In this document: piece by piece, positions 31,945 through 43,249 of the stretch
How the letters are laid out: every line of letters starts with the position of its first letter
Numbering within the stretch: position 1 is the stretch's first letter
Assembly: GCA_963971575.1 (NCBI GenBank)
Contig: OZ020622.1
Span: 11,446,279-11,510,278 of the forward strand
DNA: 64,000 nt
Source: Liopterus haemorrhoidalis
Taxonomy: Eukaryota; Arthropoda; Insecta; Coleoptera; Dytiscidae
Direction: 5' to 3'
Notes under the pieces: generated by a model
Databases searched by the model: none
Told to the model about the DNA's origin: nothing
Seen by the model: the letters and a program-made list of their open reading frames with translations, nothing else
Program-made: the position numbers and the translations under genes

Positions 31945-32654
31945 TGCGAGGCTTGCCTGTTATATTTCGGGATTGCGCTTAACTAGTGCTGCTATCTGTC
32001 AACTGACGCTTCTATCGTAAAGTTTGACAGTTTTGACGGTATACGTGTTCGGAACGTTTTGATGTACGAGCGCTATTTGTGTTGTTTACAGTAACTTGAA
32101 AAAGTTCATCTCGGCTAAAAATGGAATTAAATCGTGAACATTTTCGAGCGATTATTTTTTACAAATTTAGACGTGGATTAACTCAACAACAGTGCTTCGA
32201 TGAACTTAATTCGACTTTTGGCGATGAAGCACCATCAAGGACTACTGTTTATCGATGGTTTGCTGACTACAATCGTGGCCGTAATTAAGGACAAATTTCG
32301 TGAAGGTCGTCCAAAATCGGTTTTTGTTCCGGAAAACATTGATGCTGTGCGTGAACTGATACTGCAAGATCGTTGTGACTTATCTTAAGACTGAGGTATC
32401 CTTGCGCATTAGTAGGACCAGTATACATTCATTATTGCATGAACAATTGGCCGATCTCTGATCCCACATAATTTGACAATTGCGGTGGAAAAAGTCTCAA
32501 TCGGAGTGGAATAAGTGCTTCGAAAATTGGTTCAAACGCATGCAAAATTGTATTGATCTTCACGAAGAATATTTTGAAAAACAATAAAGCCACTTTTGTG
32601 TATAAATAATTGTTTTTGATCTCAAATCCTGAAATATAAAAGGCAACCCTCGTA
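31945..32654 (+). mobile_element. mariner element with terminal repeats, internally deleted
   Basis: Terminal repeats of ~28 bp: left TGCGAGGCTTGCCTGTTATAT, right (inverted) TACGAGGGTTGCCTTTTATA. The ATG at 32121 starts MELNREHFRAIIFYKFRRGL, then TQQQCFDELNSTFGDEAPS and TVYRWFADYNRGR. A TAA interrupts at 32287, and GRPKSVFVPENIDAVRELI follows in frame with an upstream ORF. The centre is deleted, with the C-terminal WNKCFENWFKRMQN resuming at about 32507. Total length ~710 bp against ~1.3 kb for intact mariners. Related to the copies at 36535 and 48455. Confidence 0.85.
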
Positions 32655-32704
32655 TTTCTGTATTTTGAACAGAGTATAGTTTTCAATATGAAACAAAAAC
32701 ATAT

Positions 32705-33084
32705 CTACTAAAGGAGGTCGAAAAGCGAGAGAAATACTCTGACCTTTTGTCAGAGTTTCGTCAAATGTACCCGGAACACAGAATCAAGCTTGTGGTTCTC
32801 ATTATGGGCGTTCTAGGCGGAAAGAAGGCGTCCTTCGAGCAGGAACTTAACATCATTCCTGCCTGCAGATCAGTTTCCAGCTTGTTGGTCTGCATAGTGC
32901 ATAAAGTATGTTTGCTTTCATTCCTTACGCACTTTGAAGACGCACGGCGTAGTGCACTAGCCGCTGCCGCATATCTCCAGGGTCTGGGATGCGGTAGTGT
33001 GTATTCACCCTGTCAGGTATTCGCGTATGACGTGCTACTTTGTGGTAAGCCTGAAGTGCAATACCTGGCAGCGGATGTTTAGAC
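32705..33084 (+). pseudogene. LINE endonuclease C-terminus, plus-strand copy
   Basis: Frame: EVEKREKYSDLLSEFRQMYP, IKLVVLIMGVLGGKKASF, ELNIIPACR, continuing to 33080. It is the same domain end as at 3040-3440 and 5160-5425, but more complete downstream. The KPD half of the endonuclease is lost. A hAT MITE is inserted at 33085, and the 3' sequence resumes at 33632. Confidence 0.65.
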
Positions 33085-33623
33085 CAATGGTTCCCAACGG
33101 GGGTGGTATCGCCCCCCCCCCAGTGGGCGCTCGAACATTTCATGGGGGCGGTAGTGAGTCAAGAGACAAATGGGGGGCGTTAAGGCAGTCAAGGGAGACG
33201 GCGTACCTTTTAAGAAATTAATAATAAAGTACCGTTTTCATAAATAAACATTTTATTTATCTATCTATCTATCTAAATATAAAATTTCCCTCTTATTGTT
33301 ATCGCGTAAATAAGCATTACCCCGAACCCGACATTAACAAATTATTGAAACTCCATCAGTCTCAAACATCTATTTTTTTTTTTTTTTTTATTACCTAATG
33401 ATTTTTGTGTTAATTTTTAAATTTTCAATAAACATATTTTTAATCTACTATATTTGGCCTTTTTAATTTTTACTTTGTGTTTCCTAATAGACAGATGGAT
33501 AAAATATAGATATTGTGTAATCATATTTTAATATTTGATTAAAGTTTAACCAAACATCAAAATAAGAGTTTAATCGGTTTAACCTATTAAAGGGGGCGGT
33601 TCAGAAAAGGTTGGGAACCTATG
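33085..33623. mobile_element. hAT MITE CAATGGTTCCCAAC with exact TSD
   Basis: Starts CAATGGTTCCCAACGGGG and ends AGGTTGGGAACCTATG; the 8-bp duplication GTTTAGAC is exact (33077-33084, 33624-33631). C/G tracts near the ends, a TCTA run at 33253-33276 and a poly-T at 33370-33389 lie inside. This is the widespread CAGTGGTTCCCAA type of hAT terminus; 539 bp, non-coding. It lacks the ~40-bp shared module. Confidence 0.9.
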
Positions 33624-33631
33624 GTTTAGAC

Positions 33632-35372
33632 CTAAAGCAATATATTTCACGCAAAAAGTAGTTCTTTAACGCTGGCGGCCACAGGCTTGCTTGTTACATT
33701 GTATTGATTGTTACTACTTTATTTCAAATTGTTGGTTTTGTGTAAGTATTTTATGACTTGTACTATGTTAAACCGGCCCTTAATGTGTTTGTTCAAGTAT
33801 AGGTAAGGCTTCTATATAAAACTGTCAAAGATCCAAGTCCAAATTCTGTGGGGGACTCTGATATAAATATATGAAATGTCACGGTTGGCTGATTTATTTA
33901 TTTCATTTGTACTTACTCTGTACATCCCTCACATTATGGGTTCCAAGACTTGCGAGCGGATCAAGTCTGGACCCCCCCTATTAGTCCGCTAGCTGGTTGC
34001 TATGATTCTTGGAAGGATTAAGGGTTGTTTCAATTAAACTCAACATTTTAGCTAACCTACTTTAATTACGATTAAGGTTTAAATATTTACACTAATTACA
34101 ATAGACTTACAATTACATCGATACACCTAAATCCAAATGAAACATTCACAAACACTAAACACTGGACTCTTTAGCACTAATCACTAATTTGTCCACTGGA
34201 CACCACAGTCCTGACTGACATCCTCTAAAACCATTTATCTCTCACATGTCTTTAGCTGGGCACTACACTAACGTTCATACGGAATTACTTGTTACATTTT
34301 ACTAGTCCAACCGAACACCTTAAATGACTCTAACCCATGGTTAACAAAATCTCACTCTAATTAAAAAACACGACTTAACTTCACGACGGTTTAAAATGAA
34401 CTCTAAACATGACTTAACATTATGAAGGTTTACCATCTACTCTTTTAAAACATGACTGTCCTTAAAATGCTTACTTCGCCCAACTGTTAAATGTCATTTA
34501 ACACCTCTTGATTGTCTGTCTTGTACTATCTTAAAATTCATAATTTATTGGTGATAACTCAGATAAATATCCCATTAGAAAATATCCGAATCTTAATATT
34601 TTTATCTCAGACAAAATTATTTATTATTTATGTGCTTATGGTTTACGTATATTTATTTAACACAATAATTTACGATTCACTTTTCATGTTCCATTGACAA
34701 AGTGTCAAGTTAAAATAATAAACAATCTACCGTTATCTCAAATGCCCTTTCTAAGCAATAGATTATTTTTGTATCGTTTAACAGATTAAATATTTTACTC
34801 TAATTGAATGATTATAATGAATTTATTTATGAAATTTTATATTCATATCTTTTTATAAACACTATTTAAACTTTTTGTTCCAAAATTACAAAATTTAAAT
34901 ATAAAAAATCCAATACCAATATATTTCAAAAAATATTTGTAATAATTTGTTGGGTTTATGTGGAATGTAAATTTTGTGGTTGTTATTTTCCATATTACGA
35001 TCATATTTTATTAGAAAATCCAACTGAACAGAAAAGTAGTACTGCAATATATTCTTGTATTAAAATATTTGACAAGTAAAAAATTTGGCCACGAGTTTAT
35101 ATCGTAGCGTATTTCGAATCATAGATCAAAAGTTCAATCCCAGATCTTATCATAAATTTATGTGCTGGTTGCACTGCTTATTAAATTTCTGTACCACAGA
35201 AAACTGATTTGAATATTTGATATTTTGTATTAGATACTTTGCACTAGAATTTCAGGTCAGGACAAAAGAGGTATGTGTCAAAAATTGTTTTTTTTCATGT
35301 GTTATATTCACTCAGCGGTCTATTTCAAATCAGTTACTTATTACGTGTCTAGATATAAAAAATTAATGTGAA
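33632..35372. other. unassigned AT-rich sequence
   Basis: The first ~70 bp continue the LINE fragment split by the MITE. Beyond that I see no domain, terminal repeat or array. Around 35104-35148 TCGTAGCGTAT and AGTTCAATCCC loosely resemble tRNA boxes but are not convincing. Confidence 0.4.
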
Positions 35373-36232
35373 GTGTGAATATTCACACTTTTCAGGGTTT
35401 CGCAGGTATATAATAAGTGAAGGCGGTATGCTGAGTGTGTAGGACAAATTTTACTTTGTAGTAATCACGGCAAAATGAACGATATTTTTAAAATAATTTA
35501 TCGTCTGTTAATCATATAATAAGACGTTGTTGTTAAATTGATGTTAAGATGTTATTAAATTTACGCTCTTAAAAATTAAATAAAACATTTGTCAAAATAT
35601 AACTAGAATTTTGACAAAATAATTTCAACATAATAAAAATGCAAAAAAAAACAGAAAAAATAAAATTCACTCCGTATTCGAACTCGAAACCTTTCGTTTT
35701 CCAGCGCATTTTAGCTTACGACACCAGTGCTCTAACCCATTACGCTATCGCACGCCTTGCATGTGAGTGTTTTACATTGGTATAACTTTTGTACTTTGTG
35801 AACCAAAAACCACAAAAAATGCGTTATTTTCCGAAAACATAATCTGATCAAAAATTCCTGTTGTACTATTTCGGTTCACACCAATATACATTACTTAGAA
35901 TTTTTGTAGATTTTTAGTTTAAACCATCTGGGCTACAGGGTGTGGGACAAATTTTTTTTTGCACAATTTTGGCAAATACGCATCAAAATAATTTATTTTG
36001 CAAAAATAAAAATTTGATCGTTAATCCACGTACTAAGGGCTTTCATTTAATACCCTACTCAGAATTAAAAAAATATATTTTTGTTTTCGATGAGCACATA
36101 TTGGTTTATATTTTTAGGGGGGTATGTTTTTTAGATGTTTTAGTATTTTTCCTATGTGCGGGTCAAAGAGTTGTATAAGCATGCCAAATTTCAACTCTCT
36201 AGGTATAGCCGTTTGGCTACAATTTTTACCGA

Positions 36233-36266
<34 letters not shown>

Positions 36267-36339
36267 GACAAAATGACGGTATAAGGGTTTTTTGGTCATA
36301 CCTACGAAACCCTAAAAACACCCCGTGAATTTTCACACA
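35373..36339 (+). mobile_element. CAGA element, family 1, copy C (most complete)
   Basis: Ends are inverted: left GTGTGAATATTCACAC then AGGGTTTCGCAGGTAT; right, reversed, GTGTGAAAATTCACGG then AGGGTTTCGTAGGTAT. Inside are a minus-strand tRNA-like segment (35670-35760), the conserved body, and eight microsatellite units (36234-36265). The minus frame from ATG 36299 to the stop at 36114 is open. This architecture (terminal inverted repeats, pol III-like segment, microsatellite) fits a non-autonomous DNA transposon; no target duplication was identified and the superfamily is unknown. Confidence 0.75.
35670..35760 (-). other. tRNA-like segment within element C
   Basis: The minus strand has a box A-like TAGCGTAATGGGTTAGAG (around 35746-35733), GCACTGGTGTCGTAAGCT resembling a tRNA anticodon arm, and box B-like GAGTTCGAAT (35685-35676). 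It does not fold as a normal tRNA gene (extra bases between arms). It reads outward from the element body. Confidence 0.6.
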
Positions 36340-36372
36340 CTTTGAGATTTTGTACCTACAAAATCTCAAAGT
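36339..36372. repeat. perfect 16-bp palindrome with 2-nt loop
   Basis: ACTTTGAGATTTTGTA and its exact reverse complement are separated by CC, immediately beyond the right end of element C. The arms resemble the GATTTTGTAGGTA termini of this repeat group, as if two ends abut head to head. Confidence 0.9.
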
Positions 36373-36689
36373 GATAACAAAGTGCATGTTCATATTGAAA
36401 ATCATAAGTTATAATAACATTTGGAAGAATAACCACGTGCTTCCATCTAGAGACAAGAACCGTACTTGAGATGCGCTTCAGTGTCATTATTTAATAGGAG
36501 CAAGACAATATGTAACGATGGTTATCTTCTATGTTTTTACAAACGACCACTAGATGGCAATATTGAAATATGTCATTACTATATTCGTAAAATTTGTTAT
36601 TGTGAAATCAGTGGCCGCTTATAAATTGACCGAGTAGTTTGTTGAAAGTCAGGGTTTAAAAAAATCAAGTTGGTGGAAAAAGGGATATA

Positions 36690-36842
36690 AAGCCTGGCTT
36701 ATAATAACTCCATAATATAACGCATAAGAATTGAACAATGGATTTGACCCTTCAAAACATATGTTTGTAATAAACAGAACAAAGAAAGTAGTGTAATGTT
36801 TATGCTTATGTATCCATAGCATATCTATTATAAACCAGGCTT
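36690..36842. mobile_element. 153-bp MITE with AAGCCTGG ends
   Basis: Starts AAGCCTGGCTTATAATA, ends TATTATAAACCAGGCTT (one mismatch), and is flanked by TA on both sides (36688-36689, 36843-36844). The related mariner at 48600-48620 lacks this insertion. A TA duplication suggests Tc1/mariner-type mobilisation. Confidence 0.8.
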
Positions 36843-37361
36843 TACCCGTGAAGGTTTTCGTTGGATGATTTTTACGATTTTAGTAAAGGCCTAACTCAAC
36901 AACAATACATAGATTCGCTTCGTTCAATTTTTGGTAATGAAGCACCATCAGAAAAGACAATTGGTTTGCAGAATTTCGTCGTGGTCGTGCGTCCGTCAGT
37001 GATGAATCTCTTGAAGGTCGACCGAAATCGGTTGTGATTTGAAAAAACATCGATGCTGTGCGTAAAATGATTGAAGAAGATCGGCATGTGACTTACCGTG
37101 AGATAGAGACGTCCTTTGGCATTTCGCAGGCTGTAATACATTCGATTTTGCATGAAAATTTAGCTGTGAAAAAGATCTGTTCCCGATGGATCCTGCATAA
37201 TTTGATCGAAACTCAAAAAAATGCTCGTGTTGATTGGTGTAATGCACTGCAAAATCCGTATACAACATCGTTACAGGTGACGAAACTTGGATTTATTCAT
37301 ATGGGAAATTAAGCAACAATCCACTGTTTGGGTTTTCCACGATGAACCGAAACCCACAAAT

Positions 37362-37897
37362 GTTGTTCGCTCACGAAGAATTTGATCGCTTGTTTCTTCA
37401 GCTATACTGGATATGTTGCAACCATTCCTTTAGAGGGTCGGAGAACAGTATATAGCTGGATGGTATACAACAATTTATTAGCCAGAAGACATCGATAAAA
37501 TCATAAATACGAACCAAAAACGTCGCATCATTCTTTATCATGACAATGCAAGCTCCCACACATCACGTCAAACAATTGATTATTTGAAGGAGAAAAACAT
37601 CGAATTATTGTCTCATTGCCAAGTTGTTCGTTCACGAAGCACTTCCAAGAAAATAATCGCTTGTTTCTTCGTTTGTACTAGACATGTCGCAACCATTCCT
37701 TTAGAGGATCGGCGAAAAGTTAATGCTGAATGGCATACAACAATTTGTTTGCCAGAAGTCATCAACAAAATCAGGAAAAACAACCAAAAACTTCGCATCA
37801 TTCTTCATCATGACAAAAATATCAACAAGCTCCCACACAGCACGTCAAACAATAGATTATTTGAAGGAGAAAAACATCGAATTAATGTCTCATTGCC
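37362..37897 (+). repeat. tandem duplication of the mariner catalytic block
   Basis: Two ~260-275-bp units, each running from GTTCG(C/T)TCACGAAG to GAATTA(T/A)TGTCTCATTGCC. Differences (for example an 11-bp gap near the start and an insertion after the HHD motif in unit 2) show it is old, or joined from two different copies. Confidence 0.85.
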
Positions 37898-38420
37898 CAT
37901 ATTAACCTAATTTATTCCCTAACGACTTTTATTTGTTCCCCAATGTCAAACAAAAAATGGACAGCGATTTTCATCAGCTCAAAAACTGGAAACCATGTTT
38001 TTGAGATACCAACTTTAGAGTGGAAAAAATGTTTCGAGAATTGGTTCAATGCGTTCAACATGTAAAAGTGTATAACTCTGAAAGGCGAATATTTTGTAAA
38101 GTAATAAAACAGTTTGTTTCAAAAAAAAAAATTTCTTTCTTAGTTTTTGTAAAATCTTAAAAGGTAGCCGTCGAATTCAGAATAAAATTCCCTTCTGAAC
38201 AAAAATATTAAAAAAAATATGTTCTCATTTAAAATAAGAAAGTTGGGTTCCATATTATAACAACCACTGATCACAAAAAAATTTTGATAATAGTTTTGTA
38301 ATAGACTTGCAAAATGGTATTTCTTTGCTAATTTAACCAATCTCGTAGCTCTTATAGTTCTCGAGATAGCAATGGTGGCACACTTAGATTGAACACCTTG
38401 TATATTCGGCCTCCCTATGG

Positions 38421-38481
38421 GTGAAACCTGATTTTTAGGGTTTTGTAGGTATGACCAAAAAACCCTTATACCGTCATTTTG

Positions 38482-38541
<60 letters not shown>

Positions 38542-39492
38542 TCGGTAAAAATTGTAGCCAAACGGCTAAACCTAGAGAGTTGAAATTTGGCATGCTTATA
38601 CAACTCTTTGACCCGCACATAGGAAAAATACTAAAACATCTAAAAAACATATCCCCCTAAAAATATAAACAAATATATGCTCATCGAAAAAAAAAATATA
38701 TTTTTACAATTCTGTGTAGGGTATCAAATGAAAGCCCTTGGTACGTTGATTAACGATCAAAATTTTATTTTTGCAAAATAAATTATTTTCAGGCGTTTTT
38801 TGCCAAAATTGTGCAAAAAAATTTTTGTCCCACACCCTGTAGCCCAGATGGTTTAAACTAAAAATCTGAAAAAATTCTCAGTAATGTAAATTGGTGTGAA
38901 CCGGAATAGTTCAATAGAAATTTTTGATCAGATTATGTTTTCGGAAAATAACGCATTTTTTGTGTTTTTAAGAAAATATGTAATATATTTAATCTGCTAT
39001 TTAACATAGTAAACGAGTGGTAGCGTTGTCGCTTAGTGAGTTGAAACTACTGTAAGAAACTGTGTTCGAATCCCGTGAATTTTTATTTTTTCAGTTTTTT
39101 TTTTTTTGCATTTTTATTTTGTTTAAATTATTTAGTCAAAATTCTAATTATATTTTGGTAAATGTTGCATTTAATTTTTAAAAGCATAAATTTTATAACC
39201 AGTGGGAAGTGTTGAAATTATAATTTAATTCTATATTTGAAGGTATCAGAGGGCAAGGCTTATGATTTAAGCAACCAATGGAAGCCATAGGCGCAATTTT
39301 CAAAATCTTAATGAACCTTGCTATATAAAAAAAATATTGCACATATTTAGAAACTTAAATAATGGTATTAGGCATTCGAATTAAAATTCATAAAAAAATA
39401 TTTTGACATAAAATTTGTTTTGGCATCCCAAATAATCATCACACAGTTAATAAATACCTGCGAAACCCTGAAATGTGTGAAAATTCACACTT
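38421..39492 (-). mobile_element. CAGA element, family 1, copy D
   Basis: Opposite orientation to copy C, 2.1 kb away, with the mariner between. The terminus ACCTGCGAAACCCTG and GTGTGAAAATTCACAC lie at 39456-39490; the microsatellite has 14 units (38485-38540). The plus-strand frame from ATG 38451 to the stop at 38660 is open. Its outer ~250 bp differ from copy C but match the fragment at 46606-46745, so there are subfamilies. Confidence 0.75.
39005..39078 (+). other. tRNA-like segment within element D
   Basis: GAGTGGTAGCGTTGTCGC and, 45 bp on, GTTCGAATCCCG are box A- and box B-like. It occupies the same place as the segment in copy C and reads outward from the body. More degraded than in C. 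Confidence 0.5.
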
Positions 39493-40231
39493 CACATCAA
39501 TTTTTTTTGAGAGGAGTGATTTAATGAATTGAGTAGAAAATTACAAATATTTATAACCCCTCTCTTCTTCCTTAAAATTATCCACGCAGGGAGTTCTTCC
39601 CCTCTGTGGATCCCATGCCCTTCCCCCGTCCTTCTCGATTGAAAACGGTTGTTCATGAATTGAGGTGATACCACTGCTTCTACTTCATATTTCCTATGTA
39701 TTATTTTATTTAAATACATAATATTACTTAAATTATTATGCAGATTATAAATCAATTAAATCGTGGATATCCATATATGAAATATAATATATATGAATAG
39801 ATTATCCGTGAAATCGTGAAAATCTATCTATATATTTTAGATGGAAATTATCATTTTCATCTATCCTTTTACCTGTAATTCTTTATTTATTTTGTCATTA
39901 TTTTCCCAATTCCAATATTTCGTAGAATTCGAGAGAAACGATTACGTTCATCTTCTTTTTATTTTCCTCTAAAGCCTCAAGAAAACAATTTTATCTACTA
40001 ATAGAAATCAGTAATAGACAAAATAAAATAACTCTAAATGTAGGTCGCGGTAAAAAAATGTATAAAACTTGAAAACCCCTAAGGGCTCTGTATTTAATGA
40101 ATAAAATTTGTAATATGACCTTTAAAGGGTAAAATGAAATTATTGAAAGTGTATTATTTTAGTTAGTTACCTTAAATAATTTTACAGCAAGAAAAATCTG
40201 AATGAAATTAAAATTTATTTTAGAAATAATA
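39493..40231. other. unassigned sequence
   Basis: No domain or repeat recognised before the mariner terminal repeat at 40232. Confidence 0.45.
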
Positions 40232-41393
40232 TTAGGTCGTCAAGGATGAAAATTGTAAAAAAAAGGCAAAGTTGGTTGATAACTTACAAATATAAGGAAT
40301 TATTTTATTCATCAAACTATGCACCCTTATTGTCTATACACTTTTGCCATTTAGACGGCAGGTTGTTCAGGCTGGTAGTATAAAACCCTGGCAGACGAGA
40401 GTCAATGAATTCCTGGAAGGCCAGTTTTACAGCATTGTCGAAATTAAATTGTTTTCCTATTCAAAAGTTGTCCAAATTGCAGAAGAAGTGGTAGTCAGTG
40501 GGGGCTAGATCTGGTGAGTATGGACAGGGCCGGATTATCCCCTTAGACAAAAAAGACATTTGTCTAGGGCCCGTAATTTTCAAGGGCCCGGATTTGGGAG
40601 TTGAAGTCCTTTTGTTTTTTTTTTTGCTCTTCACTTGGATTTGGTAGGTGAAATCCTTTTATTTTTGCTCTTCACTTGGATTTGGGAGGTGAAGTCCTTT
40701 TTTTTTGCTCTTCACTTGATTTTGGATGGTAAGGACCTTTTTTAAAATACATAGGTTGACCCGTGGGCCCGTAAATCAAAATTGTCTTGGGCCCGGCGAA
40801 GGCTTAGTCCGCCACTCAGTATGGAGGATGATGAAGAAGTTCCAACTCCAATTCCTGTAGTTTTGCTACAGTTATTTGTGCAGTGTGTGGTCTAGCGTTA
40901 TCATGCAATAAGATAGGAGTTGATCTGTTGACCAATCTAAGCTGTTTTTCTTTAAGTTTTTGCATCATTTTGTCCAGTTGGTTGCAGTATATTTCTGCTG
41001 TGATCGATGAGCCACGTATATTTTGTTTTGTTTGATTTTTAAGTTACCTGTACGAAATTTGGCGAACTAATTTGATATTGTCTGCTGCGTAATAACACTA
41101 GAGTCAAATATACTATTAATGTTTCGCGCGGTCTTCGATGCCGTAGTTCCACGTAAGAACTCATACATCATAATAGTGCGAATTTCCGACCGTTCCATTT
41201 TCAACATAAGTAATTTAAAAAAAAGTTTTTGACATTTTTTAGAGCATACAATGATTTCTTTAAACAGGCGAGATATGTAACTTTCCAACAAAAAAAAAAA
41301 AAACAGAACGGTAAAATATTAAGCCAATGCCAAATAATAAGCTGTTAAAGATGGCAATATTATTAACTACAAATTTCATCTTTGACGACCTGA
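40232..41393 (-). mobile_element. mariner with terminal repeats, deleted and interrupted
   Basis: Terminal repeats TTAGGTCGTCAAGGATGAAA (left) and the inverse of TCAGGTCGTCAAAGATGAAA (right), with TA at both sides (40230-40231, 41394-41395). The minus-strand ATG at 41198 starts MERSEIRTIMMYEFLRGTTA; a TGG-to-TAG stop follows ...TQQTISN, then FAKFRTGNL. After a deletion removing the first catalytic Asp come LLHDNARPHTAQITVAKL and HHPPYSPDLAPTDYHFF, the second and third Asp. It ends KWQKCIDNKGAY. The third-Asp motif is split by the hAT MITE at 40525-40817; removing it and one 8-bp copy restores HHPPYSPDLA exactly. Confidence 0.88.
40525..40817. mobile_element. hAT MITE CAGGGCCGGATTA in the mariner
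   Basis: Starts CAGGGCCGGATTATCC; right end GGCTTAGTCCGCCACTC is its imperfect inverse. AGTATGGA is duplicated exactly (40517-40524, 40818-40825). GGGCCCG blocks are subterminal. Three to four units of the ~40-bp module (GCTCTTCACTTGGATTTGG variant) fill 40590-40745. Confidence 0.9.
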
Positions 41394-41507
41394 TATCTGA
41401 AATGTCCCTTGTATATTTAAATGAAACGTAGAAATGTTAAAAATTTACAAGAAACCATTTCTTCGGAAGCATTGCCCCATTTGCTCTTATATAAATGCCG
41501 CCCTTAG

Positions 41508-41946
41508 CAGAGCCGCAGTAAGGAAAACTTGCGGTAGGGGCAAAACCGTGTTTTGCCGCCCTTGGCAAATAAATGTAAGTGATAAGCAAAAATAAGGTTC
41601 TCACTTCCCAAAATCTAAATGATGAGCAAAAAAAAGGTCCTCACCTCCTAAAATCCAAGTGATGAGCAAAAAAAAGGTCCTCACCTCCCAAAATCCTAGT
41701 GATGAGAAAAAAAAAAAGGTCCTAACCTCCAAAAATCTAAATTATGAGAAAAAAAAGGTCCTCACTTCCTAAAATCCAAGTGATGAGCAGAAAAAAAGGT
41801 CCTCACCTCCCAAAATCCAAATGATGAGGAAAAAAAAGGGCCTCGCCTTCGCAATGTGGCGCCCCTTAGTCAAGCTCGTCAGCGCCCTTTTCCTTAGTGC
41901 GCTAGAAGCCATCGCCCCCTCCGCCCCCCCCCTTACTGCGGCTCTG
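41508..41946. mobile_element. hAT MITE CAGAGCCGCAGTAAGG with minisatellite
   Basis: Ends CAGAGCCGCAGTAAGG and CCTTACTGCGGCTCTG are exact inverses; GCCCTTAG is duplicated exactly (41500-41507, 41947-41954). The interior is a seven-unit tandem array of the ~40-bp module (41577-41850). Well-preserved ends suggest it is young. Confidence 0.92.
41577..41850 (+). repeat. seven-unit array of the ~40-bp module
   Basis: Each unit is GTGATGAGCAAAAAAAAGG then TCCTCACCTCCCAAAATCCA, about 40 bp, with variable A-run length. It is the longest array of the module, which occurs as 1-4 units in six other MITEs of this window. Confidence 0.92.
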
Positions 41947-41954
41947 GCCCTTAG

Positions 41955-43249
41955 TATAATTGTAGATTAACTAAACATATACATTAATCTTATGTTTGTC
42001 TCAATCTTTATTTCCCAACCTTATTATATTCTCTCTCAACTTTGATAGTTTGTGTATTTTCTCAACATAAATTTACTCGATAATCAAAGAACTTTAAATC
42101 CATCTTTGAAAGTTTTATTACAGTAACATAAGGTTCGTTTTTCATAAGATCAAGCATTTATTCATCGTATACTTATTTCAATAGTCTTTAAACGTGACTT
42201 GCAGCTTGTACAATAATAGATCAAAAAGTTTGATATTGACGAAAGGAAACTTTTCTATTCTTTACCACAACTAAAGCTCTCTTTTATAGTTTTTGTTTAT
42301 CTCATTTCTTACTCTACATACTTATAGTTCAAAGATTAAAGAGAAATAATTTAAAAGCATTCTTTTATGTCGAATAGAACTTTTACTACATCAAAACGAA
42401 ATTCTAAACCTGTGGCTATACATACGAGCAAGCCCCAAGTCATATGAGTTCACCCGTACTTATTTTTCGTTTAACCCGTAATAATTTTACTTTTACAGCT
42501 ATGTAACAATAACATTAAGTACCCTCTACCTACGTTTCAAAATTGCGATGCTACGAACTTAAATTTATTTTGCTATAATTGGGGAAGGTAGAAAAAAATA
42601 TTCTAGCAATATACTAAATTGTTTTGTCAATCTTATTTTCTATATATTTTTCATTTGAATATATTTCCATTTGTCTCTTAACTCAATCTATCAATATTTA
42701 TTTTAAAATTACTCTACTTCATTTTGCTATTTAAATTTAAAACGATTTGCTAAAGGAACATGATCCTTTTATTTTGAAATCTTTCTCATAATCTGAGTGT
42801 TTCCTGAAAGCGATTAAAACTAAATAAGATCAAAGAAGAAGTGTTGAAGAACTTTTCCGTTCAATTAATACTAAAAGCTTTAGAGTTTTTTTACAGATCA
42901 AACTAAATACTTACAACTCTGTTTACAACTTTATTTTCTTTATTTGTAACGATTTGTTTACTAATTTTATTGGATTGAAAATGTAATAATTATAACAGAG
43001 AAAAAATCTGTGCACACCTTTTATTTTATTAGAAGCAAACAGTTTACCCGGTGCTTTATTACCGGGGAAAAAGCATTCGTGATCGGTTTACACCGAGCCC
43101 ATATCGGAATTGGTTCAAATCGCGTTTGGTTTGAAATCCCTCCACCTACTTCGAATTTTTATCTTCCGATGCATTCAGCTCTGGGGTCGATTCAGCACCA
43201 CTCCCGGGCTTGAGTGTTGACATATGGCAATAATATTCAGTTGATAAAC
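41955..43249. other. unassigned AT-rich sequence
   Basis: No transposon domain, array or terminal repeats recognised. The open frame at 43010-43213 has no family signature. Confidence 0.45.

Larger units (their letters stand above)
36535..38174 (+). pseudogene. mariner transposase with internal duplication
   Basis: From 36853: GRASVSDESLEGRPKSVVI-like, DRHVTYREIETSFGISQ (helix-turn-helix), VTGDETWIYSY (first Asp, about 37275), YHDNASSHTSRQTIDYL (second Asp, about 37540), then a repeated block, and PNDFYLF (third Asp, about 37920). 37362-37620 and 37621-37897 are diverged tandem copies of the central catalytic region. A MITE is inserted at 36690-36842. The 3' end AAGGTAGCCGTCGA resembles the terminal repeat at 49708. 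Many stops and frameshifts; inactive. Closest relative: 48455-49708. Confidence 0.85.

Noticed and set aside
32747..33082. Independent host gene of 111 codons
   Set aside because: The sequence is the C-terminal tail of an endonuclease-type LINE and aligns by motif with 3040-3440 and 5160-5425.
35670..35760. Functional tRNA gene
   Set aside because: Box-like motifs are present, but the arms do not pair as a tRNA cloverleaf and there are extra bases between anticodon and T arms.
43010..43213. 67-codon open frame upstream of a mariner
   Set aside because: No recognisable motif, no splice-site or codon pattern seen, and it is surrounded by non-coding AT-rich sequence.
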